Below are positions 43,599 through 51,845 of a DNA stretch of 64,000 nucleotides, in pieces. The stretch is from CAWDVH01 sp963805705. GTDB taxonomy: Bacteria; Actinomycetota; Actinomycetes; Streptosporangiales; Streptosporangiaceae. The stretch lies in NCBI GenBank assembly GCA_963805705.1, contig CAWDVH010000001.1, forward strand, positions 248,001 to 312,000, written 5' to 3'. The translations under genes and the position numbers were made by a program. Positions within the stretch are counted from its first letter, which is position 1. Every line of letters begins with the position of its first letter. Under the pieces are notes generated by a model. That model searched no databases. It saw only the letters and a program-made list of their open reading frames with translations, and had not been told where the DNA came from.

Positions 43599-45160
43599 TG
43601 AGCCACGCTGAGGACTGGAGCCGGGCCGGGTGGCAGGCGCACCTCCCCGGTGACCGGGACCGCGGCGCGCTGGTCGAGCAGTTCGGCGCGCAGACGATAC
43701 CGGCACTGGCCGCCGAGTCGGCAAGCCGCCGGCCAGACCGGATCGCCGTCACAGTCGACGGCGAGCACGTGACCCACGGCACTCTGGACACCGGCGCCGC
43801 GCAGGTGTCCGCCTGGCTGGCCGGCCTGGACCCCGGTGACCGGGTACTGATGGCCGCGGGAGCAAGCTTCGGCTTCCTGCGCGGCTACCTGGGTGCGCTG
43901 CGAGCCGGCGCCGTCGTCGTCCTGGCCAATCCGGCCTCCACCGCCGCCGAGCTTGGGCACCTGGCGGCCGATTCCGGCGCCACCATCGCGTTCGCCAGCC
44001 CCGGCCCGGCCCGGCTACTGGCCGGACTCGCCGACCCGCCGCTCATCGTTCCCGCCGAGGACCTGCCGACAGGTCCCGGCGGGCGGTCAGGCGCCGGGAT
44101 CAGGGCACGGCCGCAGGACACCGCAGTGCTCGCCTACACGTCGGGCACCACCGGGCGGCCCAAGGGCGTGCCGCTGACCCACCGCCAGCTCGCCACCTCG
44201 ATCCGCTCGGCGATGACGGCCTGGCGCTGGAGCTCCGACGACGTGCTGGTGCACAGCCTGCCGCTCTTTCATCAGCATGGCCTCGGGGGGGTGCACGCCA
44301 CGCTCATCGCGGGTTCGACGGCGCACATCAGATCGAAGTTCATCGCCGCCGACCTGATACAGGCCGGGCGCAGCTACGGCGCCACTGTCCTGTTCGCCGT
44401 TCCCACGATCTACCAGGCCCTCCTGGACGCCGGGCGGCACGCTGACGTGGGGCTGCCCCGGCTGCGGATGGCCGTCTGCGGCTCGGCTCCGCTGAGCCCG
44501 GCCCTGTCCGCGCAGCTGCCCGGGCTACTGGGCCGGCACCCGCTGGTCCGCTATGGCACCACCGAGAGCGGCCTCGACATTTCTCATCCCTACGATGCGC
44601 CCGATGTCCCGGTCAGCGGCACCATCGGCGTCCCGCTACCCGGCGTCGTCGCCCGGATCTGGTCCGGTGAGCGCGAGGCGGCCGCCGGCACGGACGGTGA
44701 AATCCAGCTGCGCGGCCCGCAGGTATTCGACGGGTACTGGCACGACCCGCAGGCCACAACGGCGGCCTTTACCGACGACGGCTGGTTTCGCAGCGGCGAC
44801 ATCGGTACCGTCGACGCGAGTACTGGCCACATGACGATCCGTGGCCGCATCAAGGAGCTGATCATCACCGGCGGCATGAACGTCTACCCGCGCGAGGTCG
44901 AGACAGCACTGGAGAGCCACCCGTCGATTGCTGAGGCCGTCGTCGCCGGGGTCCCTGATAAGCACTGGGGCGAACAGGTGACCGGCTGGGTCGTGCTCCG
45001 GGCCGGCTCCCGGCTAGACGAACAACAGCTGATCGCTCATGCCCGCGGCCTGCTGGCGCCCTATAAGTGCCCGAAACGGATCTTCTCCCTGGCGGCCGTA
45101 CCGCGTACCAGTCTCGGCAAGGTCAACCGGGCCGCCCTGGCGGCCGGATGTGACCAGTGA
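43598..45160 (+). CDS. Acyl-CoA synthetase, MatB-like
   Basis: A 520-residue ANL-family ligase: P-loop YTSGTTGRPKGVPLTH, RYGTTESGLDISHPYDAP, IGVPLPGVVARI, hinge GRIKELIITGGMNVYPREVE and catalytic Lys in SLGKVNRA. The TTESGLDISHPYD and GMNVYPREVE stretches resemble malonyl-CoA synthetase (MatB) and 3-methylmalonate ligases, so a small dicarboxylate such as malonate or methylmalonate is a reasonable guess. It is the last gene of a two-gene operon with the crotonase. It ends 80 bp before the SDR gene that has its own operator. Confidence 0.88.
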   Translation: MSHAEDWSRAGWQAHLPGDRDRGALVEQFGAQTIPALAAESASRRPDRIAVTVDGEHVTHGTLDTGAAQVSAWLAGLDPGDRVLMAAGASFGFLRGYLGALRAGAVVVLANPASTAAELGHLAADSGATIAFASPGPARLLAGLADPPLIVPAEDLPTGPGGRSGAGIRARPQDTAVLAYTSGTTGRPKGVPLTHRQLATSIRSAMTAWRWSSDDVLVHSLPLFHQHGLGGVHATLIAGSTAHIRSKFIAADLIQAGRSYGATVLFAVPTIYQALLDAGRHADVGLPRLRMAVCGSAPLSPALSAQLPGLLGRHPLVRYGTTESGLDISHPYDAPDVPVSGTIGVPLPGVVARIWSGEREAAAGTDGEIQLRGPQVFDGYWHDPQATTAAFTDDGWFRSGDIGTVDASTGHMTIRGRIKELIITGGMNVYPREVETALESHPSIAEAVVAGVPDKHWGEQVTGWVVLRAGSRLDEQQLIAHARGLLAPYKCPKRIFSLAAVPRTSLGKVNRAALAAGCDQ

Positions 45161-45201
45161 CGATCCGCGAGGTGACCATTCAGCGTTTCTTCCTTGTGAT
45201 A

Positions 45202-45217
45202 TTTGATATACCATCCG
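45202..45217 (+). promoter_or_regulatory. Operator copy 2 (TGATATACCA)
   Basis: TGATATACCA (45204-45213) within tTTGATATACCATC matches 12 of 16 positions of the palindrome at 46.14 kb. It lies 27 bp upstream of the GTG start of the SDR gene at 45240 and 44 bp after the CoA-ligase stop. The position overlaps where a promoter would be, compatible with repression. Confidence 0.7.
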
Positions 45218-45239
45218 GGTAACAGGAGAGGGGTGCGCG

Positions 45240-46037
45240 GTGGATCTGCAGCTGGGCGGGAAGGTGGCCCTCGTCACGGGCGCCAGCAAGGGCATAGGGC
45301 GGCAGGTCGCCGAGCATCTCGCCAGCGAAGGGGCCGATGTTGCGATTACCGCGCGAACGGCAGCCCCGCTGGAACTAGCCGCCAAGGAGATCACCGCGGC
45401 GACCGGGCGGCCGGTCCTGGCCCTGGCCGGCGATATGAGCATCCAGGACGATGTCCAGCGGTGCGTGGATGCCGTTCTGCGCCGGTTCGCCAGAATCGAC
45501 ATCCTGGTCACCTGTGCCGGCAGCTCCCCCGGCGGCCTCCTGGAAGAACTGACCGATGATCAGTGGCTAGCCAGTCTCAACCTGAAGTTCATGGGATACG
45601 TCAGGTCGGTGCGCGCGGTCATCAGGCACATGCGCGAGCGCGGTGAGGGAGCCATTGTCCTGGTCGTCGGCAACGACGGGCTCAAGCCGAGCTACTGGGA
45701 GATGACCGCCGGCGTCGCGAACGCGGCCGACCTGAACTTCGCCTCCTCGGTGGCCGAGCAGTACGGCCGCTATGGGGTGCGCATCAACACCGTCAATCCC
45801 GGTCCGGTGAACACCGACCGCTGGGACACCCTCGAGAAGGCCTTCGCGCGGGACAAGGGCGTGACGCAAGACCGGGCTCATGAGCTGGCCGAAAGCTCGA
45901 TCCCGATGGGCCGCATCTGCGAACCCGAGGAGGTCGCAGCGCTGGTGACCTTCCTGGCCTCACCGAGAGCCAGCTTCATCAACGGCGCCCACATCCCGAT
46001 AGACGGCGGTCAGCGCAAGGCAATCATGGACAGCTAA
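45240..46037 (+). CDS. SDR-family protein lacking the usual YxxxK active site
   Basis: A 265-residue SDR Rossmann protein with NAD(P)-binding TGASKGIG (about 13-20) and a substrate helix. In the region where classical SDRs have S...YxxxK it reads DGLKPSYWEMTAGVANAADL: the position of the catalytic Tyr appears occupied by Ala and that of the Lys by Asn, before the normal NTVNPGPVNTDRW strand. It may therefore not be a conventional reductase, or may use the Tyr of PSYWEM. GTG 45240 has GGAGAGG upstream. It is preceded by an operator copy. Confidence 0.8.
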   Translation: MDLQLGGKVALVTGASKGIGRQVAEHLASEGADVAITARTAAPLELAAKEITAATGRPVLALAGDMSIQDDVQRCVDAVLRRFARIDILVTCAGSSPGGLLEELTDDQWLASLNLKFMGYVRSVRAVIRHMRERGEGAIVLVVGNDGLKPSYWEMTAGVANAADLNFASSVAEQYGRYGVRINTVNPGPVNTDRWDTLEKAFARDKGVTQDRAHELAESSIPMGRICEPEEVAALVTFLASPRASFINGAHIPIDGGQRKAIMDS

Positions 46038-46098
46038 GGACGCGCATCTTTGCGTTCGGCGGCCGGCATCGGCCCAGCCGACGCTGTCGCCGAAGGTC

Positions 46099-46114
46099 GA
46101 CTGATTATTCAGTC
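46099..46114. promoter_or_regulatory. Inverted repeat GACTGA-N4-TCAGTC, TetR-like
   Basis: GACTGA (46099-46104), TTAT, TCAGTC (46109-46114) form an exact 6-bp inverted repeat. It resembles TetR-type operators of fatty-acid regulators, such as the B. subtilis FadR consensus TGAATGAMTANTCATTCA. It lies 16 bp before the 26-bp palindrome in the same promoter region. It could be a second operator or a weak hairpin ending the SDR transcript. Confidence 0.45.
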
Positions 46115-46129
46115 AATGCTTGGCCACGC

Positions 46130-46155
46130 CTGACATATGGTATACCATATGTCAG
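46130..46155. promoter_or_regulatory. Operator copy 3: perfect 26-bp palindrome
   Basis: The half-site ctgacatatggta is followed by its exact complement taccatatgtcag, giving a 26-bp perfect palindrome centred on GTATAC. The core TGGTATACCA (46138-46147) defines the consensus shared with the sites at 42.81, 45.20 and 63.85 kb. It ends 28 bp upstream of the ATG at 46184. Chance occurrence of a perfect palindrome this long in GC-rich DNA is very low. Confidence 0.88.
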
Positions 46156-46183
46156 ATTAGCCGCCTCGGACGAGAGGTACGCA

Positions 46184-47011
46184 ATGCCCGACTACGCTGG
46201 AAAGCGCGTGCTCATCACCGGCGGTGGCCGCGGGCTTGGGCTGGCCATGGCGGTTGAGATGGCCAGGCACGGTGCCACTCTCGCCCTCGCCGGCCGGACC
46301 GTCTCCCAGCTTGAGGATGCCGTCCGCACTCTGCAGGCCCTGGGGGCCAGCGCCTACGCGCTTCCCGCCGATCTCTACGACATCGAGCAGGCACGCCAGC
46401 TGATCAGCCGGGCGTCAGACGCGATGGGCGGCCTCGACGTCCTGGTCAACAACGCCGGCGGCTGGGGCACTGTGCCAGGAGCGGCCGGCCCGATCCTGGA
46501 CGCGACGATCGAGGGCTACGACTCGGTCTTCGGCCTCAACGTCAGGTCCCCGCTCTTCTCCTCGATCGAGGCGGCGCGGGTAATGACCGGCCAGGGCACG
46601 GGCGGCAGCATCCTGAACATCGCCTCCGTCGACGGCCTGGCGCCCGCGCCGACCGAGGCGCTCTACGGCGCGGCGAAGGCAGCGATCCTGAGCTTCACCC
46701 AGACCCTCGCCTATGAGTTCGGCAGTCACGGCATCAGGGTCAACGCCATCGCGCCCGGAATCATCGAGACCGAGATGACGCGACCGTGGCTGTCAGATCC
46801 TGACGACCGGACCGACCGCGAGTCCTTTTATCCGCTCAGCCGCATCGGGCAGCCAGCCGATATCGCGCAGGCTGCCCTGTACCTCTGCTCCGATGACGCC
46901 GGCTGGGTGTCGGGAGTCACGCTGCCGGTCTGCGGCGGGCAGTACGGGACGAGCGACATATTCCGCTGGACTCGCGCGCACAACAGCGTGCCCGCGAGCA
47001 AGAAGATCTAG
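46184..47011 (+). CDS. SDR-family oxidoreductase
   Basis: A 275-residue classical SDR: TGGGRGLGLAMA (11-22), DVLVNNAGGWGTV (84-96), catalytic Ser in NIASVDGL and Tyr-Lys in LYGAAKAAIL, then VNAIAPGIIETEMTRPW. It probably oxidises or reduces a hydroxyl or keto group on a CoA or acid intermediate. Its start has GAGAGG upstream, and the strong 26-bp palindrome 28 bp before the ATG. The importer genes begin 77 bp downstream. Confidence 0.9.
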   Translation: MPDYAGKRVLITGGGRGLGLAMAVEMARHGATLALAGRTVSQLEDAVRTLQALGASAYALPADLYDIEQARQLISRASDAMGGLDVLVNNAGGWGTVPGAAGPILDATIEGYDSVFGLNVRSPLFSSIEAARVMTGQGTGGSILNIASVDGLAPAPTEALYGAAKAAILSFTQTLAYEFGSHGIRVNAIAPGIIETEMTRPWLSDPDDRTDRESFYPLSRIGQPADIAQAALYLCSDDAGWVSGVTLPVCGGQYGTSDIFRWTRAHNSVPASKKI

Positions 47012-47088
47012 CCCTGACCAATGGAGAACAGCTCAGCGCTCGATCGCCTCATGAATGCGCAGGACTACAGATAAGGGGCCACTCGTCG

Positions 47089-48360
47089 ATGACTGATTCA
47101 GCAGCAAGAAGCCCTGATCGCCGGACTAAGGCACGAACGGGCGTGAGGAAGTGGCAGGTGGCCGGCATCCTGGCCGGCGCGGCAATGGTGCTGGCCGCAT
47201 GCGGCTCGTCCGGTGGCTCCAGCTCGGCGAGCGGGACCACCAGCGCGGCCAAGGGGACCTTCTGCCAGGACGGCTCCACCGAGGTCTCGTACGCGGGACC
47301 GATGAGCGGCCCCGAGGCCACCTACGGACAGCAGCAGTATGACGGCCTGAAGCTGGCGGTCTCCACGCTCAACACCGGCGGCGGCTTTAACGCCGGCCCG
47401 CTGAAGGGGTGCAAGGTCAAGATCCTCGGCCCGTACGACGACACCTCTCAGCCGTCGACGGGCGCCACGATCGCGACCCGGCTGACGACTAACCCGCATC
47501 TGCTCATGTACTTCGGCAACGTGGACAGCGGCGTGACGCTCGCGGCACTGCCGATCCTGTCCCGCGCCGGGATCCCGGTGATCAACTCCTACTCCTCGTC
47601 ACCGGAGCTCACCTCGCTCGGCTACAAGAACTTCTACCGGGTCATCCTGAACGACAACTCCCAGGGATCGGCCATGGCGGACCTGCTCAAGAACACCTTC
47701 CACGTGACCAGTTACGCGGCCGTGTGGCCCGATGACGTCTTCGGCCAGGGCATCTCCACCTCGTTCCTGAAGGAGGCCAAGGCCCTCGGCGCGACGGTGC
47801 CGGTGAACTACAGCTATCCGGCCAACCAGACCGACTTCTCCGTGCTGGCCAGCAAGATCCGTGCCGCGCACGTGGGTGCTGTAGCCCTGCTGGGCGTCTA
47901 CAGCTCCGATGGCCTCATCGTCAAGCAGGTGGCCAGCGGCGGCACGCCGCCGTCGAAGAGCACCGTGTACCTCGCCAACGCCTCCGACAACACTCCGCAG
48001 TTCGTCTCCCTGGCCGGCCCGGCGTCCAACGGCGTCTACATCACCGGACTGTGGAACCCGGCGAACGCGACACCGGCCGGCAAGGCATTCGCCACGCAGT
48101 TCGAGAGCGTGTATCACTCGGCACCGGCCGAGGACGCAGCGACCGCCTACGACGGGTTCAACACCTTCGCCTCCGCCGTCGAGAAGGGCGGCGGCACCAG
48201 GGCGGACCTGATCACAGCCCTGGCGAAGATCACGCCACCAGACCCCTATCACGGGCTGACCGGGGCTATCGGATTCCTGCCCAACGGCCAGCGAGCAGTC
48301 GAGGTGCCGGTCCTGCTGCAGGTCGTCAAGGGCCAGATCGTGGCGGCGCCCACGCCATGA
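47089..48360 (+). CDS. Branched-chain amino-acid-type substrate-binding lipoprotein (LivK-like)
   Basis: A 423-residue periplasmic-binding-type lipoprotein. A signal peptide ends in a lipobox (VLAAC, Cys38), followed by a Gly/Ser-rich linker. The two-domain PBP1-type fold includes VSYAGPMSGPEATYGQQQYD and YFGNVDSGVTLAALPILSRA. It is anchored outside the membrane and captures an amino-acid-like or aromatic acid substrate for the LivHMGF channel encoded next. Despite the family name, such systems often carry short acids, amides or urea. Start is ATG 47089. Confidence 0.9.
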   Translation: MTDSAARSPDRRTKARTGVRKWQVAGILAGAAMVLAACGSSGGSSSASGTTSAAKGTFCQDGSTEVSYAGPMSGPEATYGQQQYDGLKLAVSTLNTGGGFNAGPLKGCKVKILGPYDDTSQPSTGATIATRLTTNPHLLMYFGNVDSGVTLAALPILSRAGIPVINSYSSSPELTSLGYKNFYRVILNDNSQGSAMADLLKNTFHVTSYAAVWPDDVFGQGISTSFLKEAKALGATVPVNYSYPANQTDFSVLASKIRAAHVGAVALLGVYSSDGLIVKQVASGGTPPSKSTVYLANASDNTPQFVSLAGPASNGVYITGLWNPANATPAGKAFATQFESVYHSAPAEDAATAYDGFNTFASAVEKGGGTRADLITALAKITPPDPYHGLTGAIGFLPNGQRAVEVPVLLQVVKGQIVAAPTP

Positions 48361-48437
48361 CCGGACGCTGATGTGCCGCCACGTCCGCTCCCAGCGCGTG
48401 GCGGCACAGCACGAGATCGAGAGGGGCACGAACTCAG

Positions 48438-49313
48438 GTGAGATTCGCGATTCAGACGATCGTCAACGGACTGGCGCTGGGATCCATCTTCGCGATCATC
48501 GCCCTGGGCTTCGCCGTCGTCTACAGCGTGCTGCGGATGATGAACTTCGCCCACGGCGACACCTACATGGTCGGCGTCTTCCTCATGCTGAGCCTCACCA
48601 CCGCGGGCGTGCCCATACTGCTCGCGCTGCCGGTCGGAATGGCGCTGGGGGCCGGACTCGCGGTGGGAGTCGAGCACTTCGGGTACCGGAGGATGCGGCA
48701 GGAGCACCCGATCATGCCCATCATCGCCGCGGTGGCCTTCGCGCTGGTGTTCCGCAACATTGTCGTGCTGATCTGGGGAACCTCCACCAGGTCGTTCCCT
48801 GAGGCATTCCCGCGCCCGATCACGATCGGCGGGATCGTGGTGACCGAGACGCAGATCGTGACCCTCGCCGTCGCCATCTGCGTCGCCGTCGGCGTGAACC
48901 TCTATCTGAAGAAGGCACGCTGGGGACGCTCAATCCTGCTCGTCCGCCAGGACGTGGAAGTCGCCCGGCTGATGGGGATACCCGTCAACCGGGTGATCTC
49001 GATCGTCTACGGCCTCGCGGGCGGCCTCGGGGCGCTCGGCGGCTTCCTGTTCGTTACCTCCTATGGCGTGATCGACCCGACGTTCGGTTTCCAGCAGACC
49101 ATCTTCGCGTTCATCGCTGCCGTGCTCGGCGGCCTCGGCGGCCTGAGCGGTGCGCTGATCGGCGGTCTGGCCCTGGGATTGTGCGAGCAGCTGGTCGCCG
49201 CGTATATCGGCGGCAGCTACGAGGTCGCGATCTCGTTCGGCCTGCTCATCGTCTTCCTGCTGTTCCGGCCCAACGGAATCGTCGGGCTGCCGTTGCAAGG
49301 CCAGCGAGTGTGA
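48438..49313 (+). CDS. livH: ABC importer permease (LivH-like)
   Basis: A 291-residue membrane protein with about eight helices: IVNGLALGSIFAIIALGFAV at the N-terminus and the MNFAHGDTYMVG sequence typical of LivH. It forms half the channel of the importer. It starts at GTG 48438 with a GAGAGGGG ribosome site. The next gene, LivM, starts inside its stop codon (TGATG). Confidence 0.92.
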   Translation: MRFAIQTIVNGLALGSIFAIIALGFAVVYSVLRMMNFAHGDTYMVGVFLMLSLTTAGVPILLALPVGMALGAGLAVGVEHFGYRRMRQEHPIMPIIAAVAFALVFRNIVVLIWGTSTRSFPEAFPRPITIGGIVVTETQIVTLAVAICVAVGVNLYLKKARWGRSILLVRQDVEVARLMGIPVNRVISIVYGLAGGLGALGGFLFVTSYGVIDPTFGFQQTIFAFIAAVLGGLGGLSGALIGGLALGLCEQLVAAYIGGSYEVAISFGLLIVFLLFRPNGIVGLPLQGQRV

Positions 49314-50353
49314 TGGCCAGGCGACTGCGGACTACGCAAGAGCGGCCGGCCCCCCCGATGGCCGCGGAACTCACCCACCCGGACCTGGCCCCGTTCTGGC
49401 GCCGCACGCGGCGGCTGTCGAAGAACGAGGACCTATGGCTCGCTGTCATCGTGCTGGCCGGGGTGGTTACGGCGATCGGCGGATCGCAGTACTGGGCCGA
49501 GTTCGCCGACACCCTGGTCTACTTCGCGATCCTGGCCATCGGGCTGAACGTCATACTCGGGCTCGCCGGGCTGCTGGACTTCGGCCATGTCGCGTACTTC
49601 GCGGTCGGCGCCTACGCGGCAGCCAAGATCATGATTGCGAACCCGAATCTCGACTTCATCGTCGTCGTCCTGGCCTCGGCGGGCATTGCCGCCGTGGCGT
49701 CCTTCCTCCTGGGCTTCCCCGTCTTCAGGCTCCGGGGTGACTTCGTCGGGCTGATGACGGTGGCCATCGCCTACATCGTGTTCACCCTGGCTACCAACAT
49801 CAGCTGGCTCGGCGCGGCTAACGGCCTGGTCGCCATTCCCCCGCCGCGGGTGCTCGGCGTGCAGCTGGTCAGTGACTCGGCGCTCCTGTGGCTGGGCCTG
49901 GTCTTGCTGGTGATCACGCTGGTGATCGGGCGCGGCATCTGCAAGATCAGGCTCGGGCGCGCCCTCGTCGCGCTGCGCGAGGACGAGCTGGCCGCGCGCT
50001 GCGTCGGCATCAGGCCGCTTCGGTACAAGATCGCCGCTTACACGATCGGGGGCGCCCTCGCCGGGGTGGCCGGCGCGTACTTCGCCGGCCTGTTCGGCTA
50101 CGTGGGGCCGTCATCATTCGATGTCACGCAGTCGTTCCTGATCGCAGAGGCCGTCATACTCGGAGGTCTCGGATCGATGCTGGGCTCCGTGCTGGGCGCC
50201 GCGATCCTGGTGGGCATCGAGACGCTGCTCGTCTCCTACGTGCCGCAGATCTCCGGCCACCAGGATCTCGTCGTCGGCTTGCTGGTGCTGGCCATCATCC
50301 TGCTGCGGCCGCAGGGACTGGTAGGCACCCCGTTCATGCGGAAGCGGTCATGA
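49313..50353 (+). CDS. livM: ABC importer permease (LivM-like)
   Basis: A 346-residue membrane permease with an extended N-terminal cytoplasmic region (first ~55 residues) and about nine helices, including FAILAIGLNVILGLAGLLDF (about 77-96) and the GAYAAAKI segment typical of LivM. I chose ATG 49313 because it overlaps the LivH stop (TGATG), whereas the longer reading from 49181 lies in LivH. It overlaps the LivG start (ATGA). Confidence 0.92.
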   Translation: MARRLRTTQERPAPPMAAELTHPDLAPFWRRTRRLSKNEDLWLAVIVLAGVVTAIGGSQYWAEFADTLVYFAILAIGLNVILGLAGLLDFGHVAYFAVGAYAAAKIMIANPNLDFIVVVLASAGIAAVASFLLGFPVFRLRGDFVGLMTVAIAYIVFTLATNISWLGAANGLVAIPPPRVLGVQLVSDSALLWLGLVLLVITLVIGRGICKIRLGRALVALREDELAARCVGIRPLRYKIAAYTIGGALAGVAGAYFAGLFGYVGPSSFDVTQSFLIAEAVILGGLGSMLGSVLGAAILVGIETLLVSYVPQISGHQDLVVGLLVLAIILLRPQGLVGTPFMRKRS

Positions 50354-51120
50354 GCAACGCCCCCGGCCAGAGGGGACAGGCCGCCGCAGCCGCAGAACGG
50401 GGCCTGGTGGTCAGCGGGCTCTCCAAGAGCTTCGCCGGAGTCCAGGCTCTGTCCGAAGTCTCGCTCGAGGTCCCGCCAGCCGACGTCGTCGGGCTGATCG
50501 GGCCGAACGGCTCAGGGAAGACGACCCTGCTCAACTGCATCTCGGGAATCCTCACGCCTGACTCGGGCTCGGTAACCGTGCGCGGCGTGCCGGTGACCGG
50601 CAGGCCCGAGTACGTGTGCTCGGCCAGGGGCATCGCCCGCACCTTCCAGAACCTCCGCCTGTTCACCAGCCTGTCGGTGGCGGAAAACCTGCTGATCGGC
50701 GGTCACCTGAACGGGACCCTCTGGCATCCGCTGCGGCGTGCCCGTCATCGCCAGGAACTCGCGGCGGAGCTGATGGACCTGCTGGAGCTCACTGCCCTGG
50801 CCGGGGCGGTCGCCGGAAGCCTGGCTTACGGCGTCCAGCGACGGGTCGAGATCGCCCGCGCCCTGATGGGCAGCCCGGCAGTCCTGCTGCTGGATGAGCC
50901 AGCCGCCGGGATGAACGACGTGGAGGCGGGGCGGATCGTGACTGTGCTCAGGGAACTCGCCCGGCGAGGCCTCGCCGTCCTGCTGGTGGAGCACAACATG
51001 ACGGTGGTGACGAGCGTGAGCGACACGGTGTTCGCCCTGGACGCCGGGGTGGAGCTGGCCAAGGGCAAGCCGACCGACGTCATGGTCGATCCCGGCGTGG
51101 TCAGGGCGTATCTCGGATGA
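50350..51120 (+). CDS. livG: ABC importer ATPase (LivG-like)
   Basis: A 256-residue ATPase: Walker A GPNGSGKTT (about 50-58), ARTFQNLRLFTSLSVAENLL, a signature region reading SLAYGVQRRVEIARALMG (the usual LSYGQQR is YGVQRR here), and Walker B LLLDEPAAGMND. The FQN(L)RLF segment is typical of LivG. I chose ATG 50350 (ATGA overlap with LivM). Confidence 0.92.
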   Translation: MSNAPGQRGQAAAAAERGLVVSGLSKSFAGVQALSEVSLEVPPADVVGLIGPNGSGKTTLLNCISGILTPDSGSVTVRGVPVTGRPEYVCSARGIARTFQNLRLFTSLSVAENLLIGGHLNGTLWHPLRRARHRQELAAELMDLLELTALAGAVAGSLAYGVQRRVEIARALMGSPAVLLLDEPAAGMNDVEAGRIVTVLRELARRGLAVLLVEHNMTVVTSVSDTVFALDAGVELAKGKPTDVMVDPGVVRAYLG

Positions 51121-51845
51121 GCAGCACCCTTCTCGAAGTCGAGAGCCTGGACGTGAGCTACGGCCCGATTACCGCGGTCCGCGGTGCTTCCCTGCACGTC
51201 GGCGAGGGCGAGATTGTCGCCGTCATTGGCCCCAACGGCGCCGGGAAGACGACCCTCCTGCGGGGGATCGTCGGCCTGGAGAGCGCAGGCGGGAAAGTAG
51301 TCCTGGCCGGACGCGATATCTCGAGGGAGACACCCGAGCGGCGGATCTCGGACGGGCTGGCCATGGTGCCGCAGGGCCGGCGCGTCTTCGCCGAGTCGAC
51401 CGTTCATATGAATCTGTGGGCCGGCGCTTTCATGCGCCGGGACAGGAAGGCCGTCGAGGCAGATATCGACAAATGGCTCGAGTACTTCCCGGCGCTCGGC
51501 CGACGGCGGGACCTGCACGCCGGGATGCTGAGCGGCGGGGAGCAGCAGATGCTGGCCCTGGCCAGGGCACTGATCAGCCAGCCCAAGGTACTCCTGCTGG
51601 ACGAGCCATCGATGGGCCTCGCCCCGATCATCGTCAGCCAGATCTTCCAGACGCTCGCGGACATGTCGGCGCAGGGAACGACGATGCTGCTCGTCGAGCA
51701 GAACGTCGCACGGGCACTGGAGATCGCCAGCCGGGTGTACGTGCTGGTTTCCGGCGAGATGGTCGGCCGGGACCTGCCCGCTTCCGAGATGGACGTCGGG
51801 GAGCTGGCCAAGAGCTTCCTCGGCCTGCCGAGCGGCACGTCATGA
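51117..51845 (+). CDS. livF: ABC importer ATPase (LivF-like)
   Basis: A 242-residue ATPase: Walker A GPNGAGKTT (about 38-46), VPQGRRVFAESTVHMNL, signature LSGGEQQMLALARAL and Walker B LLLDEPSMGLAPI. The start overlaps LivG (ATGA) and the stop overlaps the OYE-like gene (ATGA), so importer and enzymes are translated as one run. The signature here is canonical, unlike that of LivG. Confidence 0.93.
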   Translation: MSSTLLEVESLDVSYGPITAVRGASLHVGEGEIVAVIGPNGAGKTTLLRGIVGLESAGGKVVLAGRDISRETPERRISDGLAMVPQGRRVFAESTVHMNLWAGAFMRRDRKAVEADIDKWLEYFPALGRRRDLHAGMLSGGEQQMLALARALISQPKVLLLDEPSMGLAPIIVSQIFQTLADMSAQGTTMLLVEQNVARALEIASRVYVLVSGEMVGRDLPASEMDVGELAKSFLGLPSGTS

